NCBI GenBank assembly: GCA_018287875.1
Contig: JAGVVL010000022.1
Span: forward strand, 992,001 to 1,056,000
From: Nigrospora sphaerica
Taxonomy: Eukaryota; Ascomycota; Sordariomycetes; Amphisphaeriales; Apiosporaceae
Length of the DNA stretch: 64,000 nucleotides
Direction: 5' to 3'
Shown here: positions 12,334 to 23,241 of the stretch, piece after piece
Position numbering within the stretch: the first letter of the stretch is position 1
How the letters are laid out: every line of letters starts with the position of its first letter
Notes under the pieces: model-generated
The model's input: only the letters and a program-made list of their open reading frames with translations
The model's database searches: none
Told to the model about the DNA's origin: nothing
Position numbers and translations under genes: made by a program

Positions 12334-12586
12334 CTCGGAGGTCTGCGCGCCACAGTGCAGAAGTGCGGTCGGAAGCACCGGAAATTGAAAACAACTGGGA
12401 TGAGGAGATAGAAGAGGTTTTCGACGAGATACAGGTCAATCTTTAGTTAGTTAGGCATCGTGGTTACTGTGAAACACCAAAAACCAGCTCATGAGGCCAT
12501 ATGATCGGTGTGGTGGCCCATCTCTAGGGTGGCCCGAGTGGTGGGTGTTGAACTTATAAATTAAGAGGTTGCCCGCCCAATTTTAA

Positions 12587-12692
12587 TGTCAAGGAGCAGG
12601 AAGTCAGGCGGATAGAGTCGATTCAAGTTCTATGCTACAGGTTCAGGTTCTTATTCTGTCGGTAAAGGTCAGGCTTGATGGACAGGACGTAG
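12587..12692 (-). mobile_element. truncated LTR, family A, copy 3
   Basis: About 106 bp starting TGTCAAGGAGCAGG, matching the inverted LTR end, and stopping at GACAGGACGTAG. The rest is missing. No target duplication can be recognised. Confidence 0.75.
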
Positions 12693-12724
12693 CACCGAAA
12701 ACAACAAAGCAGATGCTGACCTGC

Positions 12725-13013
12725 TGTCACGGGGTGGACCGTGATAGGCCGTACCGGCACAGGGCAACCTCTGAGACATCCTAAACTGGCTACGGATTAG
12801 TCGTCCCGTGATGAAGTTCTGTTAAGTCCGCTCTGTACGGACCTCCGTTGGGGACCTAGATAGGAAGTCTGCGACCGAGAAGACTTCAGTTGTAGCTCTT
12901 CAAGCTACGTCCTGTCCATCAAGCCTGACCTGTACTGACAGAATAGGAACCTGGACCTGTAGCATAGAACCTGAATCGACTCTATTATCCGCCTGCCTGC
13001 CTGCTCCTTGACA
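12725..13013 (+). mobile_element. solo LTR, family A, copy 4
   Basis: 289 bp, TGTCACGG...CCTTGACA, flanked by CCTGC at 12720-12724 and 13014-13018. It is in the same orientation as copy 1, and its different target duplication shows an independent insertion. Confidence 0.9.
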
Positions 13014-13018
13014 CCTGC

Positions 13019-13493
13019 CACTATCATGGCCACTGTGCAAAACCAAACTCTTGTTACATTCTTAAGGACACATTTTGTACCGATGTTTCGTTGAAATGAC
13101 TGCACTGGTGGCGGTACCATGCTGCATGTTTCTTGAGAACGAGCAGGCAGTTCGATGCCTTGGTCATCGTGCACCTTACTGTACCTGCTGCTTGATTTTA
13201 TGATAGATGCTGTGAGTAACGGACAAAGCTGCGAACATGACTCCTTTCCAAGCTAAGTTGCCATGACACTTTGGACCCCTCACATCTTTCGATAGCTTCA
13301 CCCGAATTCTCATATGAAGGTAGCCATGAAATAGCATGGCTGCATCTTTGACGCTCTCTACCGTTCTTACTTACCACCGTCACGCTGGAGGCAAATACCA
13401 GCGCGTATCTCGTACAAAGAACTAAAATCTGCCGGGAGAGCTGATCGTGCCCCGAGGGTGTTATCCATAATTTATTTATTATTCTTACACCTA
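13019..13493. other. no recognisable feature
   Basis: Unique-looking sequence between the family A LTR and the LINE fragment. I see no supported gene in it. Confidence 0.4.
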
Positions 13494-14019
13494 GCGACAA
13501 ACAAACAGACAGACAGATAGATATATTATTGCCTTACTGGGATAGTGTCCCGCCTCCCGAGGGGCATCTGGCGTGCAAGAGTCTATCTACATGTGCACGA
13601 GATATCTCGTATGTCAAGCCCAATGGCAATCATCTGGTCAAACCGTCTCTGTGACTCCTCCGTGAGAGCTCGTTCCCGGCATTTTCTCCGTCTGGACAGC
13701 TACTGCTTCATGTAAAGTGCCTTCTACGGCCTACCAGTGGTGGGCATATGTCTTCATAGTATTTCGACAGCGACACGGAGAGCTGGAACTTCTCCGGGTT
13801 ATGTATCAGCCGTTGCCAGTATTCCTTTAGGGTTTTCGGTTCGGAGTCGAACTTTGGCCATCGGGCCTGGTGTCGTCTCGTTTTCGGGCAGTGAACTAGA
13901 TGTTCCGGTGTTCGTAGCATGCGGCATGCGCATCGGTCGTTCTGGAGGTGTCGGAACTTTTTGTGGTACCAGTCGAAGTCCCCATGGCCTGATCGGATCG
14001 CGAGAAGGTTATGGAGTGT
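13494..14019 (-). mobile_element. 5'-truncated Tad1-like LINE fragment
   Basis: Read on the minus strand it carries the C-terminal zinc-knuckle region of the LINE ORF2 (CACRMLRTPEHLVHC) to the end of the protein near 13708, then the LINE 3' UTR and a degenerate (TGTC/TATC) tail. Its 3' sequence resembles LINE1 (38753-44444) more than LINE2. The truncated end is overlapped by the target duplication of the SINE-like element at 14020. Beyond the tail, the flank GCTAGGTGTAAGAA is shared with LINE2. Confidence 0.85.
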
Positions 14020-14435
14020 ATGTATGTATGTATGTATGTATGTATTATTATCGCCGTATTGGGACAATGTCCCGCCTCCCAGGGGGCATCTGGCGTGCGA
14101 GAGTCCATCTACATACAAATATTGCATTGTGATGTCCCGCATATCTAGCCCAGCGGCAACCTGATGTTCGAACCGCGTCCGTAGCTCCTCCGTGCGAGCC
14201 CGTTCTCGGTGAAAATGTCAAGGCCAGTCTTGGCCGTGGTAGGTGGGTTGTACGTGCCTCAGCATGATACGTTGAAGTCGTGAGACTCGGTGGGTTTGTC
14301 GGGGTCAATGGTGACCAGGTGGGTTGTGTCGTGTGAGCTTGTGCTCGAAGTCGAGGTCGGTGCCGACCATTGTAACTAAGTTAGCCAAAGCGACTTAGTT
14401 ATGGTGGATGCAGTTTAACGCCTTGCCCAGGGCAG
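14020..14435 (-). mobile_element. SINE-like element, copy 1
   Basis: About 416 bp flanked by 13-bp duplications GGTTATGGAGTGT (14007-14019 and 14436-14448). It ends in a (CATA)n tail, seen on the plus strand as (GTAT)n at 14017-14045. The last ~170 bp before the tail resemble the LINE 3' UTR (GCACGCCAGATGCCCC, GGCGGGACATTGTCCC), while the 5' ~240 bp are unrelated to the LINE. It is nearly collinear with the copy at 38207-38613. Inserted at the broken end of the LINE fragment. Confidence 0.82.
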
Positions 14436-14448
14436 GGTTATGGAGTGT

Positions 14449-14738
14449 GTCGCGCCGTGAGGACATTCCCAAGGTCGATAACCTGTTAGTGATGTCACGT
14501 GAGAAGCTCCACAGGAGTCTTGGCAAGCTTCAGTATATAGTCTGCCATATCTGGCATCTTTCCTTGCGTTAGTTTTCCTTGAATGAATAACCTTGAAGTC
14601 CGTTTCTATCTTGCCAGTGCTACTGTGGTGCGACACATTGAGAGCTTGGTTAAAAGAAATACATAGCGGGCTTGTGGCCCGTGAGAAAAGTGTGGCAGAT
14701 GCGGCGAGAGAAAAAATATCGACGCCACGAAACCTCGA
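14449..14738. other. no recognisable feature
   Basis: Spacer between the SINE-like copy and the family B LTR, with no gene seen. Confidence 0.4.
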
Positions 14739-15269
14739 TGTAACGAAGCGCTATACCTAAGTACTGCGTGACGTAGGGTTTGTACAATCAGGGACAGAGA
14801 GCGTCTGTCTAGCTTGAACACTGGTCGTAGGGTAACTCGCTGACTGAGGGTGCTTGACTGGGTAACTGGTCTGAACTTCACAATAGGCCGTTAGGAGGTT
14901 ACTCCCATCTATAGGTAAGATAGATGCTTAGATTGATCACTGGGGTAATGACTGTTTAACTAGGAAATCCTCCTGACTTATATACTCAAGTCATTCCCTC
15001 ATTGATACCGTGGATATGTTGGATAGCTGGCGATCCTACATATCCACCCCTGTGGATAGCTTGGATAGCTTGCGATCCTCATATCCATCACGTGACATCC
15101 TGTCCCCATTAGGAAGTCTTTCTGTTCCTAGCAATGTTTCCCTTTGCCTGGGTAGTGTTCCATTGTAGCCTCCCTCTGTTGATAGTTTCCTTTGTGGCTG
15201 GAGAGGTCCCTGGTGGCTGGTGCGGTGCTCAGCCACCTTTCTTGGCTTGGATCTTTTGGGGTCGTAACA
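14739..15269 (-). mobile_element. solo LTR, family B, copy 1
   Basis: 531-bp LTR in reverse orientation (TGTAACGAA...GTCGTAACA), flanked by CTCGA at 14734-14738 and 15270-15274. The forward form begins TGTTACGACC and holds a TATATAAG promoter-like box about 300 bp in. No internal region is present. Confidence 0.9.
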
Positions 15270-15274
15270 CTCGA

Positions 15275-15744
15275 GTGGGTCAACCTATTTAGGAAACCCT
15301 CTCCCGGCGATAACTCCTTATTACTATAGTTGCAGACGTTTTCTTGATAGCCGGGCTACGGCGACCTGTAGAATTGTGTTTGAGAAGGAGGCATTTTACG
15401 CACAGCCTCGGCGGAAACTAGCCGCTCCTGGTAAAATTATGTACAGAGATAGGTGGTTCAGACAGAAAACCCATTATCTTTAGGATCTTGAATGGCGGAT
15501 ACTCGAAAATTTGGCATGAGTCAAGGCGATATAGATGCGGCGCTTGTATCGATACAGGAATCGTCCGTACAACCTCATACTGCACCGTAGTAAACCAGCA
15601 TTATTCTACATTGCCGTCTCCTTAGCCGTCTCGGGAAAATCACCTATTGGATTCGCTGCGAGGTATTCCCCGCAGTCCAGAACTTAACTCTGGATGGTTA
15701 TAGGTTGGCACTCGATATACACAAGCGCTGCGAGCAGACCAACG
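15275..15744. other. 3' flank of the arginase gene
   Basis: Contains the presumed terminator region of the arginase gene on the minus strand. No other feature seen. Confidence 0.4.
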
Positions 15745-16838
15745 CTAAGTGCTACTAAAGGCGGCGCAAACAATCGCACAGGCTGTCTCAACAGTCCGAT
15801 GTGCTCCTCCCTCGTCTAAGAGAGGGTTGACTTCCACAAGATCCATACCAACCATTCGGCCAGTCTCTGCAACCATTTCAGCAACTCGAATTCCCTGTCG
15901 GAAAGTTAAGCCCCCAGGGACTGGAGTTCCGGTACTTGGTGCCCACAGAGGGTCAATGGCATCTATGTCGAACGAAAGGTGAATCGGAATGTCATCTCCG
16001 AGATATTCCAGGGCCAGGTTCATAACCTGCTGAATTCCGAGCCTATTTATCGTTAGATCCAGTCAAAGGGGCGGTATATGTGTGCATACTTCTTAATGTC
16101 CTGGATTCCAAAAACCTTGACGCTATTCTTCCTCAACAACGTCCTTTCACCATCATCAACATCTCGGAGTCCGATATACACGACCTTAGTCAAGTCTAGC
16201 ATTTGTGACTTCTCAATCCAGCCGAAAATGTCTTGGCTGGCCTCGTGTGCTAGGCCAGTCAAAAAAGCGACCGGCATACCGTGGATGTTACCACTATGGC
16301 TCGTCTCAGGCTGGTTGATATCGGCATGCGCATCAACCCAGATGACACCGAGTGCCTTGTCACTAGCTTCACGGATAGCTTTTGCCACACCAGCAATACT
16401 TCCGATGGCGATGCTGTGATCTCCGCCGAGTGTCAGCACCTGGAGTTGCTGACGTGCCAATGAGTGGTTGTGAGCTGCTAGGCTGTGGGTGAAGGCGCTG
16501 ACCCCACGGGGATTCTTCATTCCCCTATGAGGAGGGTCTGATGCCACAACGGCAGATGGCGAGCGAAGGTCATTTGGTTGATGAAGTAGTACCGTCTTCC
16601 CTGTTTCCGCTCGAAGCCTTTCCGCAAGTCCCGAATTAATCAAGGCACGAGGCCCCGTATCCACGCCTGGCTTTCCCTTTTCATTGTTGATATTCAGTGA
16701 AATGGTCAAATAAGATTAGTGTTTACTTACCTGGCCTCCTGAGTAGCATGCCAAAACAATAGCTATACTTTCGCATTGTCGAGAACTACGTGAGTGGTTG
16801 TGACGGGCCGTACGCTGTGCAGTGGTTTGACGCAACAT
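15745..16838 (-). CDS. arginase (ureohydrolase family)
   Basis: Hydrolyses L-arginine to L-ornithine and urea using two Mn ions. Three exons: 16838-16731, 16676-16090 and 16042-15745. The introns are 54 bp (GTAAGT) and 47 bp (GTATGC, branch CTAAC). The total is 330 aa, normal for the family. The short first exon is needed to restore the conserved ACYSGGQ-GKPGVDTGP start. Metal and active-site motifs are LTLGGDHSIAIGS, VWVDAHADIN (here IWVDAHADIN), SGNIHGMPVAFL and SFDIDAIDP, followed by GMDLVEVNP. The SGN..HG pattern favours arginase over agmatinase. About 20 Arg-rich, acid-free residues precede the core, possibly a mitochondrial presequence. The gene looks intact. Its product is the substrate of the monooxygenase 12 kb away. 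Confidence 0.95.
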
Positions 16839-17039
16839 GTTGAACAGTTTGACTATCACGATTTTCTGGATCTCATTGCAACAGAAGGCATTTGTAGAGG
16901 TTTGTTTCTAGTTAATTTATACCGCTACTAAAGGCAGCAGTTCCTAGTCAGAGCGGAGACTTGGATGGAAGATCCACTGAAAACCATATGAGTACGACCA
17001 AGTAAAACGAAATCATCATCACTAAGCAGGTGACAGGCT

Positions 17040-18295
17040 CTAGAGCTGCGTCGATTCTTACTTGCAGCCTACTATCATGTCACGTCAGCCCCGCGAAGAG
17101 CAGATCAATCCGGTAGGTAACCTGGCCTCTTTCAGCACGCAATCCATCAGCCGGAATCTCACATCAGTTCCGCGAAGGCGGAACGCGCTGCAGCGAAAAC
17201 GGAACGCGCTGCAGCAGAGACGGAACACGCTGCAGCGCTGGAGGAGAGAGCGTGCCAGGCCCACCGGCTGGTGGAATGCTGATTCGATCCTAGTTGCGGT
17301 TGCGTAAAAGGCATTCGTTGGCTGCGCGTGGTCCCACGTCAGCCTCGCGGAGAGCAGACCAATCCGGTAGGTGATTTCGCCTCTTTCAACACACAATCCA
17401 TCAGCCGGAATCTCACATCAGTCCCCCGGGAGGCGGACTAGTGCGGCTCCTGGGTTAGCGTAGCATCCTTTAGCCCGGGTAGCCCCGTGCCGAGCTAGCT
17501 TACCCGCTTCTTCATTTCCCCAAACGCTCCAGCGACCCGGGTGTGGGGGGGAAGGCCTGACAGGTCCGCCGGCCGGTGAAATGCTGATTCGATCCTAGTT
17601 GCGGCTGCGTAAAAGGCATTCGTTGGCTGCACGTGGTCCCACGTCAGCCTCGCGGAGAGCAGACCAATCCGGCAGGTGACCTCGCCTCTTTCAGCACGCA
17701 ATCCATCAGCCGGAATCTCACATCAGTTCCGCGGAGGCGGAACGCGCTGCAGCGGAGACGGAACGCGCTGCAGCGGAGACGGAACGCGCTGCAGCGCTGG
17801 GAGAGAGAGCGTGCCAGGCCCACCGGCTGGTGGAATGCTGATTTGATCCTAGTTGCGGTTGCGTAAAAGGCATTCGTTGGCTGCGCGTGGTCCCACGTCA
17901 GCCTCGCGGAGAGCAGACCAATCCGGCAGGTGACCTCGCCTCTTTCAGCACGCAATCCATCAGCCGGAATCTCACATCAGTTCCGCGGAGACGGAACACG
18001 CTGCAGCGGAGACGGAACGCGCTGCAGCGGAGACGGAACACGCTGTAGCGCTGGGGAGAGAGCGTGCCAGGCCCACCGGCCGGTGGAATGCTGATACGAT
18101 CCTAGTTGCGGTTGCGTAAAAGGCATTTGTTTGTTGCGCGTGGCCCCACGTCAGCCTCGCGGAGAGCAGACCAATCCGGCAGGTAATCTCACCACGCAGT
18201 GCGTGGAAACAACCATCGTTAAGCTATTGGCTGCCTTCTCGCCCCAAAACCCACCTTGTCGTATTGGGGATCAGCCCCATCGGACTATCCAGTCC
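17040..18295. repeat. minisatellite block, copy B (upstream of DUF3445 gene)
   Basis: Collinear copy of the block at 4680-5690, in the same orientation. Unit landmarks recur near 17277, 17583, 17840 and 18091. It has the same nested 21-bp GGAGACGGAACGCGCTGCAGC repeats, plus an extra unit at the left end (17150-17235). Identity ends after CATCGGACTATC at about 18290, some 215 bp before the DUF3445 start codon. The small frames within it follow the repeats and are not genes. Confidence 0.9.
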
Positions 18296-18507
18296 TACGT
18301 TCAGTATAGATTATCTTCCTGTAAATTTCATAGGAGCGAGCTCTCAAACATAGATTTGAGTCTTTGTTCCAACTGTATAGTCAATTTCTTTCAAAAACCG
18401 GTGAGAAGTGAAGAGGCCATTTCCAGAGCACGTACGCCATTTCCTCCTCCTGAGGACCACACATCTAGCCTGAAACCTTCCCTCATATCTTTCTTTTAAA
18501 AACGAAG

Positions 18508-19752
18508 ATGTCAGACGCGAGCTCTACCGAAACAAAGCTTCTTGTAGCAATATCCACGATTGGGGTGGTTTATCTCGCCTACAAGCTAAGGAACATACTG
18601 GTATGTCGTGTCGCATACTCAGACATCACTATGTGGCTTACCAAGGTTCACATATAGGCGTCAGCATGGAAGCATGTCGATGGTGATGGCAGCGCAGCTC
18701 AGATCACGCCTTTAGTGGACTTTCGGTACCAGAACGTAAAACCACAGTTATACCGACCGTTTCTGCTGAACAAACACCTGCATATGGGTTAGTGTCATAC
18801 TCTTACCAGGTTTTGCGCTGGTAGCTGACATGCCATTAAAACCAGGCATCACGAAATGTCACAAGCAAGATTGGATCCAAATTGACCATGGGTACCTTGA
18901 TCGCATTAACGAGCGGAAGTCGACATTGGAAGCACAGCCAGAAAAGGCGCTTGCATACAACCCCGCCTGCTGTTCTGCAATACACGAGTTGTTCAGCGAT
19001 GTTGTTAGGCATCTACTTGTGCGGTTTCCAACCATCTTCCAGCAAAACGGCAACGAGTTCAATAATCTGGCCACGGGTCAGACCTATGACCTTACCAGTA
19101 CTTACAAGGATACAAGTGGCATGCAACGAATGCTGGCGGAAAATGTTGAAGAAGACTTCTACATTATGCTCCCAGGTAACGACGGGGTTTTCTCCTGCAA
19201 GGATTCGTGTCCTGCTTCCCTGGCGGCTTTCTTACACTTGCAAAACTCGGCCAATCCATGCGTGAAATTCATGGTGAGGTGCCAGGGTTGAATGAAAAGA
19301 TCGGGGCGGGAATTGACCGGTTCATGGCGAGTATGCGCGGGGGCTCTATTGTCCAACGCTGGAACGTACGTGATCCTCCCCTTAAACTCCAGTCATGACC
19401 AAAAAGCTTATGGGTTCATTAGTGGAGCTTTCAGTTTGATGGCCCAGATCTGTTTCGCACCGGCGGTAACAACTTTTACCCGAACGAGGGCGAGATTCTA
19501 CCTGATGTCTCCGAGGACCAAGATCTTACCCAGTGCTACTTAAGAATCGAGAGTCAGCGCCTTGTCTGCTTAACAAAGAGCAAAGCCGTGGTTTTCTGTA
19601 TTCGACAATACCTAACACCGATCAGTGAGATAAAAGAGGAAGGGACTAGTGAAGCATTGATCCGTGCTATCGAATCAATGCCGGAGAAGCTTGGGTACTA
19701 CAAGAGGCGGCCGTTCTGGAAACGTGATGTCCTCAAGTATCTTCGGTCCTGA
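18508..19752 (+). CDS. DUF3445 haem-dependent N-demethylase-like protein, frameshifted
   Basis: Belongs to the DUF3445/HODM family, whose bacterial member is a haem-dependent oxidative N-demethylase alpha subunit; the fungal substrates are unknown. Exons: 18508-18600, 18658-18787, 18846-19365 and 19423-19752. The introns are short GT-AG: GTATGT, GTTAGT and GTACGT donors. Residues 10-27 form one membrane anchor. Conserved stretches include DFRYQNVKPQLYRPF, GYNPACC-like YNPACCSAIHEL, VEEDFYIMLPG, VSCFPGGFLTLAKLGQSM, IHGEVPG, RWNWSFQFDG formed across the last intron, and RIESQRLVCLTKSKAVVFCIR. Between IMLPGNDGVFSC and GFVSCFPGGF the frame changes by one base (about 19185-19205), consistent with a 1-nt deletion. 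A 26-nt GT..AG gap there would also restore frame but is too short for an intron. So this may be a young pseudogene or a sequence error. Confidence 0.82.
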
Positions 19753-19978
19753 AGATTGGGCACTTCTCAGCAACCTCACAATGAATTAATCAACTTTGTG
19801 ATCATAGCAGCCTAGATCAATTCATCACAATTGGAACCTGCCTCACTAAATATTTCTCCCTTTCTTTTCGAACATACATGCTAAGCAGCTTTTCCGCAGT
19901 TGTTGCGACGCTATTAGCACTGCTTTGCCCTCGCGTGGCTGCTACTTGTACATAGCCTCCCTTAACTGCTTGTTCATG
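19753..19978. other. 3' flank of the DUF3445 gene
   Basis: Presumed terminator region. No other feature seen. Confidence 0.35.
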
Positions 19979-20168
19979 TGTCGCACTTCAGGGGACGTGA
20001 GGAACGAGGTTCTAGTTGTTCTCTTAGGAAAAACAAAGGAAAACTATCTGAGGATCCAGACGTAGATATAGTAGCTCCCTAGCCCGCTTGACAGGCTAGG
20101 CTCTTGAGCTTACATAAGGTCACGTGACCTGGTAGGCTTGTTAGTGACAATAGGCTCGTCTCGCGACA
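19979..20168 (+). mobile_element. LTR, family D, copy 1 (no target duplication)
   Basis: Starts TGTCGCACTTCAG and ends TCGCGACA. Collinear with the LTR at 53249-53443 (shared AAACAAAGGAAA, ATATAGTAGCTC and CACGTGACCTGGTAGG). The flanks TCATG and CACCC do not match, so it could be one end of a longer, decayed retroelement that continues to the right. Confidence 0.65.
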
Positions 20169-20839
20169 CACCCTCTCAGCCGAACCGATCTGCTCGGTGT
20201 GGCTGAAAATCGCTTGGTAAGGGTCTTGTGAAGCGATCCTTTGACTTTTCGTTTGCGGGCTGCGATCATCCCTAAGATCGGACGATGAGTCGTTGTAAGT
20301 AATGAGACCGGGCCAGGGCTCTTACGTAAGCCTTGATCAAGGGTTTACACAAGTATAAGTTAGGCTTCGGTAGTCCAGTTCATAGCTAGAGACACAGCGC
20401 GCTTTTTCCCTCCTTTTAATACACTGCTACTCTTAGTACGGCACTTCACGCTCATTTTTCGTGACTATTTTGAGCTTCTTTTACTTCCCTACGTTAAGGA
20501 TCATCTTGATCAACGATATCCTCACCTGATTGTCCCTTGGGATCGACCTCACGACCGTGTCTTTCCACCAGACTCCCTACAGTGTGGGGTTTCTTGGTTC
20601 CAGTAATAGCCGCGCATTGAGCTCAGACGATGAGTTGTTCTGATCAATAGCACGTCAGAACTCCTCACAGCCGCAACTCGTGCGAAGTCGCAACTCCTCT
20701 CTTTGAATGCGGCACGTCCGCATCTTGACTCCTCTCGTCGGTGAGAGCCGCTGTGCTGCTTCACTGCACGCGTTGCTTGGCGATATCTTAGTGATACGTG
20801 GCGGGGGTAGGTAACAGATAATAAGGTGTGGTATCCTTG
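20169..20839. other. possible decayed retroelement interior; no gene seen
   Basis: Follows the family D LTR directly. No gag, protease, reverse transcriptase or integrase motifs could be read in any frame. Confidence 0.3.
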
Positions 20840-21409
20840 TCAAGGAGGGGTCCTGCTACCCCACCTACCTAGTTGGGATATCGCACCATAGATAGTTTCC
20901 TGCCCTGACAGCCACTTCGTGGCCGGCGGACGGAATACATCATCTTTCCCCTTCACCCCAGTCTTCGCCATATCAGGCTGTGTCGAGCTCCATCTCAGAG
21001 GTCTCTGTTCCGTGTTGTTGAGGTGGCGTACTTCCAAAGGCATTGTTGCCACTGCACTCGGCAAGCTGGTAGTGGTGGCTGCGAAGGCTCTCTCCGAAGC
21101 CAAATGAAGACCATCGAAGTCCAATCTTTCCCTTCTGGGGAATATGGCCACTCTGACTGAGGGGACCTCCGGCCACGCAGTTGGGAGAGTTCCCAAACGA
21201 TGTACCAACGCGGCTCTCAGGAGAATGACTCCCTCTTCACCAGTCTCACTGTCCTCGTTATCATCAATGACAATTGGCTCTGATGAACAAGCGCCAGGTG
21301 AGGCCTGAGTTGGACTATACCAACTGGTCTGAGGCTGGTTGAAAGGACATGGGGAGATTGTCCAACGATCACCAGCGATGGATGGGATATTATAGATATC
21401 AGTAGTCAT
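20840..21409 (-). CDS. hypothetical protein, weakly supported
   Basis: Open frame of 189 codons from an ATG at 21409 (MTTDIYNIPSIAGD); the frame stays open further upstream. The composition is ordinary, with an acidic stretch containing PIVIDDNEDSETGEEG, which resembles a SUMO-interacting motif. No recognised domain, signal peptide or membrane segment. It sits next to the LTR at 19979 and may be leftover transposon sequence or chance. No paralogue exists in the window to test coding. Confidence 0.25.
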   Translation of the reverse strand: MTTDIYNIPSIAGDRWTISPCPFNQPQTSWYSPTQASPGACSSEPIVIDDNEDSETGEEGVILLRAALVHRLGTLPTAWPEVPSVRVAIFPRRERLDFDGLHLASERAFAATTTSLPSAVATMPLEVRHLNNTEQRPLRWSSTQPDMAKTGVKGKDDVFRPPATKWLSGQETIYGAISQLGRWGSRTPP

Positions 21410-21736
21410 CGTGGGGTTCTCGGGAAGTAAAGATATGGCGGTACGATGGAGTACGTCAGAAAACAATGTGTTCGAAAGGTTCCTGCGCAGAACGAATATC
21501 GCGGTAGTGATAGCTTTTGGTGGTAGGCTAGGATTACTGTGGAAATAAAACGATAGAATATTTTGGCATCTTTCCATCCGCCATGATTTTTGAGTAGACC
21601 GCTTACTTATACTACAGAGATGCCCATGTTGCCGAAATGGACTCTTATTGGCACCTCCATCATCCGCGTGCGATCTGTTGATCCAGCTGGCTTTTCGTGG
21701 GACAAAAAGCCTAGCATCAGTCTGTCTCGCCTCCAC

Positions 21737-23241
21737 CTAATGCACCAAATTCTGGTCCCAGTCGCACCATCAAAGGGGTTACACGCGCAGCTGCCGCCCG
21801 CCGTCGAATTTCGGGGCTGGGAAAACGGCCGCTGCCAAGACCGAAACGATGCGTGATGGTAGTTTCGTGACGTAGAGTCCAGCCTGTTCTCCCAGAGCTC
21901 ATCATCCCATCGAATCGGGTTTGAGAAATAAGCGCTGGTAATTTCTTATCCGTAACCGAGACGGAGCATCCCATTCGAAAGTGGAAGGCCAAAAAGGGTG
22001 CAGCACCCATCACAACCATTAAGGCCGTGAGTGGACGGTTGGATATAAATAGAACGGATGCGGCCCATCCGATGTTTCAGGGTCGCATAACAGGCCGCAA
22101 CGCTGACGTGGCCTCAAAACTACCTGGGGTCGTGTCACCTGAAGAGGCCGCAAAGACCACAGCGCTTGCGTGGCCTTCCAAGCCACCGGGGGCTTTGAGC
22201 GCGCAATCGGGACGATGAGCAACATGGATGTTGCTCAGCTGAGTCCAAGAGGCCGCAGAAACGGTCGCGGTGCTGACGGGTCATCCAATACAGCCGGTGG
22301 AAGCCCTGGCGAAAACCGGATGTGATTCAGTCGATGCATGCAAGCCATAGTGGGGTCCGTATGCTGGCGTGGCTGTTGGTGATCAAGTTGAGCTTGGCCG
22401 ACATCTCCAGACTTGAGCAGGGCCTCGGTATGGCAGCGCCAAGTGCACATGCGAGGGTTAGCATCCATTGTCGATGGGCTTCAAAGCGGCATTTGCAGGC
22501 CGGATGTGAATGGGCACGTTTCTTTTCGTGGAGCCAGAGTCAGAGCTTCATCCTTGGGGCCGCGACTTTGGGGCTGGTAAATTCGGGATGGAATCAAGGT
22601 GGCATGTTGACGGCCCAAGTGAATGTGATGCGACTTCGCTGAAGCGAACGGGGAAGGAGTAGAGGTGGGATGGGCGGGAGGCCTCGCGGATCGGGCAGCA
22701 TGGATTGCCAGCTGGTTGGAAGAGTGATGAGAGGGAGACAGACAACCGGATGCGACAAAGAAGGGAAAGAAGTCAAGAATACATCTGGGGGACGTCCAGA
22801 GGAGCGAAATATATATGTGGAGGAGGCGTTGCTGACAGGGGTGCGCAGCCGCGCGATGCCGGATCGGGAAGGAGGCCTAACCCGGGAGGTGCAACACCGC
22901 CTTCTCGATTACAGACCATAGTTTGATGCCTGCATCCTTGTTCGGGGTGGTAATGCGTGCCCGCCTTCCATGCCGGCACGACTATCAGCGATTTTGGTAT
23001 GCCGGTTTCCCAATACCGAGTCACTGGCTCTCTGACCTTCGTATATTTCTGTGGCGCTCATAGTATATTGGGAGCCCTAATCAACTTATCCTGGTTTTCA
23101 TTTCGCTCAACTCTTTCGTTCGAATTCCCGCTTACTCCAATTAGCCAGCAATGCCTTGCTTGATTGCCTATACAAAACGAACTCCATATTGCCATCATAA
23201 AAATAAAGCTCACGCTCTGTAAAATAATGTCGGTGTGTGTG
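21737..23241. other. no recognisable gene
   Basis: GC-rich, with several short open frames on both strands, none with family features or convincing starts. A short (GT)n run ends at 23241 just before the family B LTR. Confidence 0.35.

Larger units (their letters stand above)
10124..12446 (+). pseudogene. pogo-like DDE transposase (element 2), split by LTRs
   Basis: The ATG at 10124 begins MATDRENKLRAAIRA, a helix-turn-helix region homologous to element 3, and is cut by the LTR at 10153. Downstream are the CENPB-type region (PRQEALLVRWVKTQTKLGY), DDE block 1 (YNADEIGTMIGIGDAP), block 2 (LIIDGHNSHT) and block 3 (CSQALRPFDVG, where other copies have LQPLD). Also visible are frameshifts, the LTR at 10999 in the middle of the catalytic domain, and the LTR at 12046 in the acidic tail. 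It is clearly inactive. Confidence 0.85.
9959..12554 (+). mobile_element. pogo-like DNA transposon 2, invaded by three LTRs
   Basis: Terminal inverted repeats start AGTTCAACACCCACCACTCGGG and are flanked by TA (9957-9958 and 12555-12556). It belongs to the same family as the element at 48679-50605. Its 2.6 kb includes three later insertions: solo LTRs at 10153-10440, 10999-11254 and 12046-12333, each with its own 5-bp duplication. It is therefore the oldest layer of this nest. Confidence 0.88.

Noticed and set aside
19190..19216. A 26-nt GT..AG intron that would restore the DUF3445 frame
   Set aside because: Far below the shortest intron seen here (44 bp), and it would delete residues aligned with the family.
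18508..19752. Cytochrome P450, suggested by the N-terminal membrane anchor
   Set aside because: There is no ExxR or FxxGxxxCxG motif; the conserved stretches match DUF3445.
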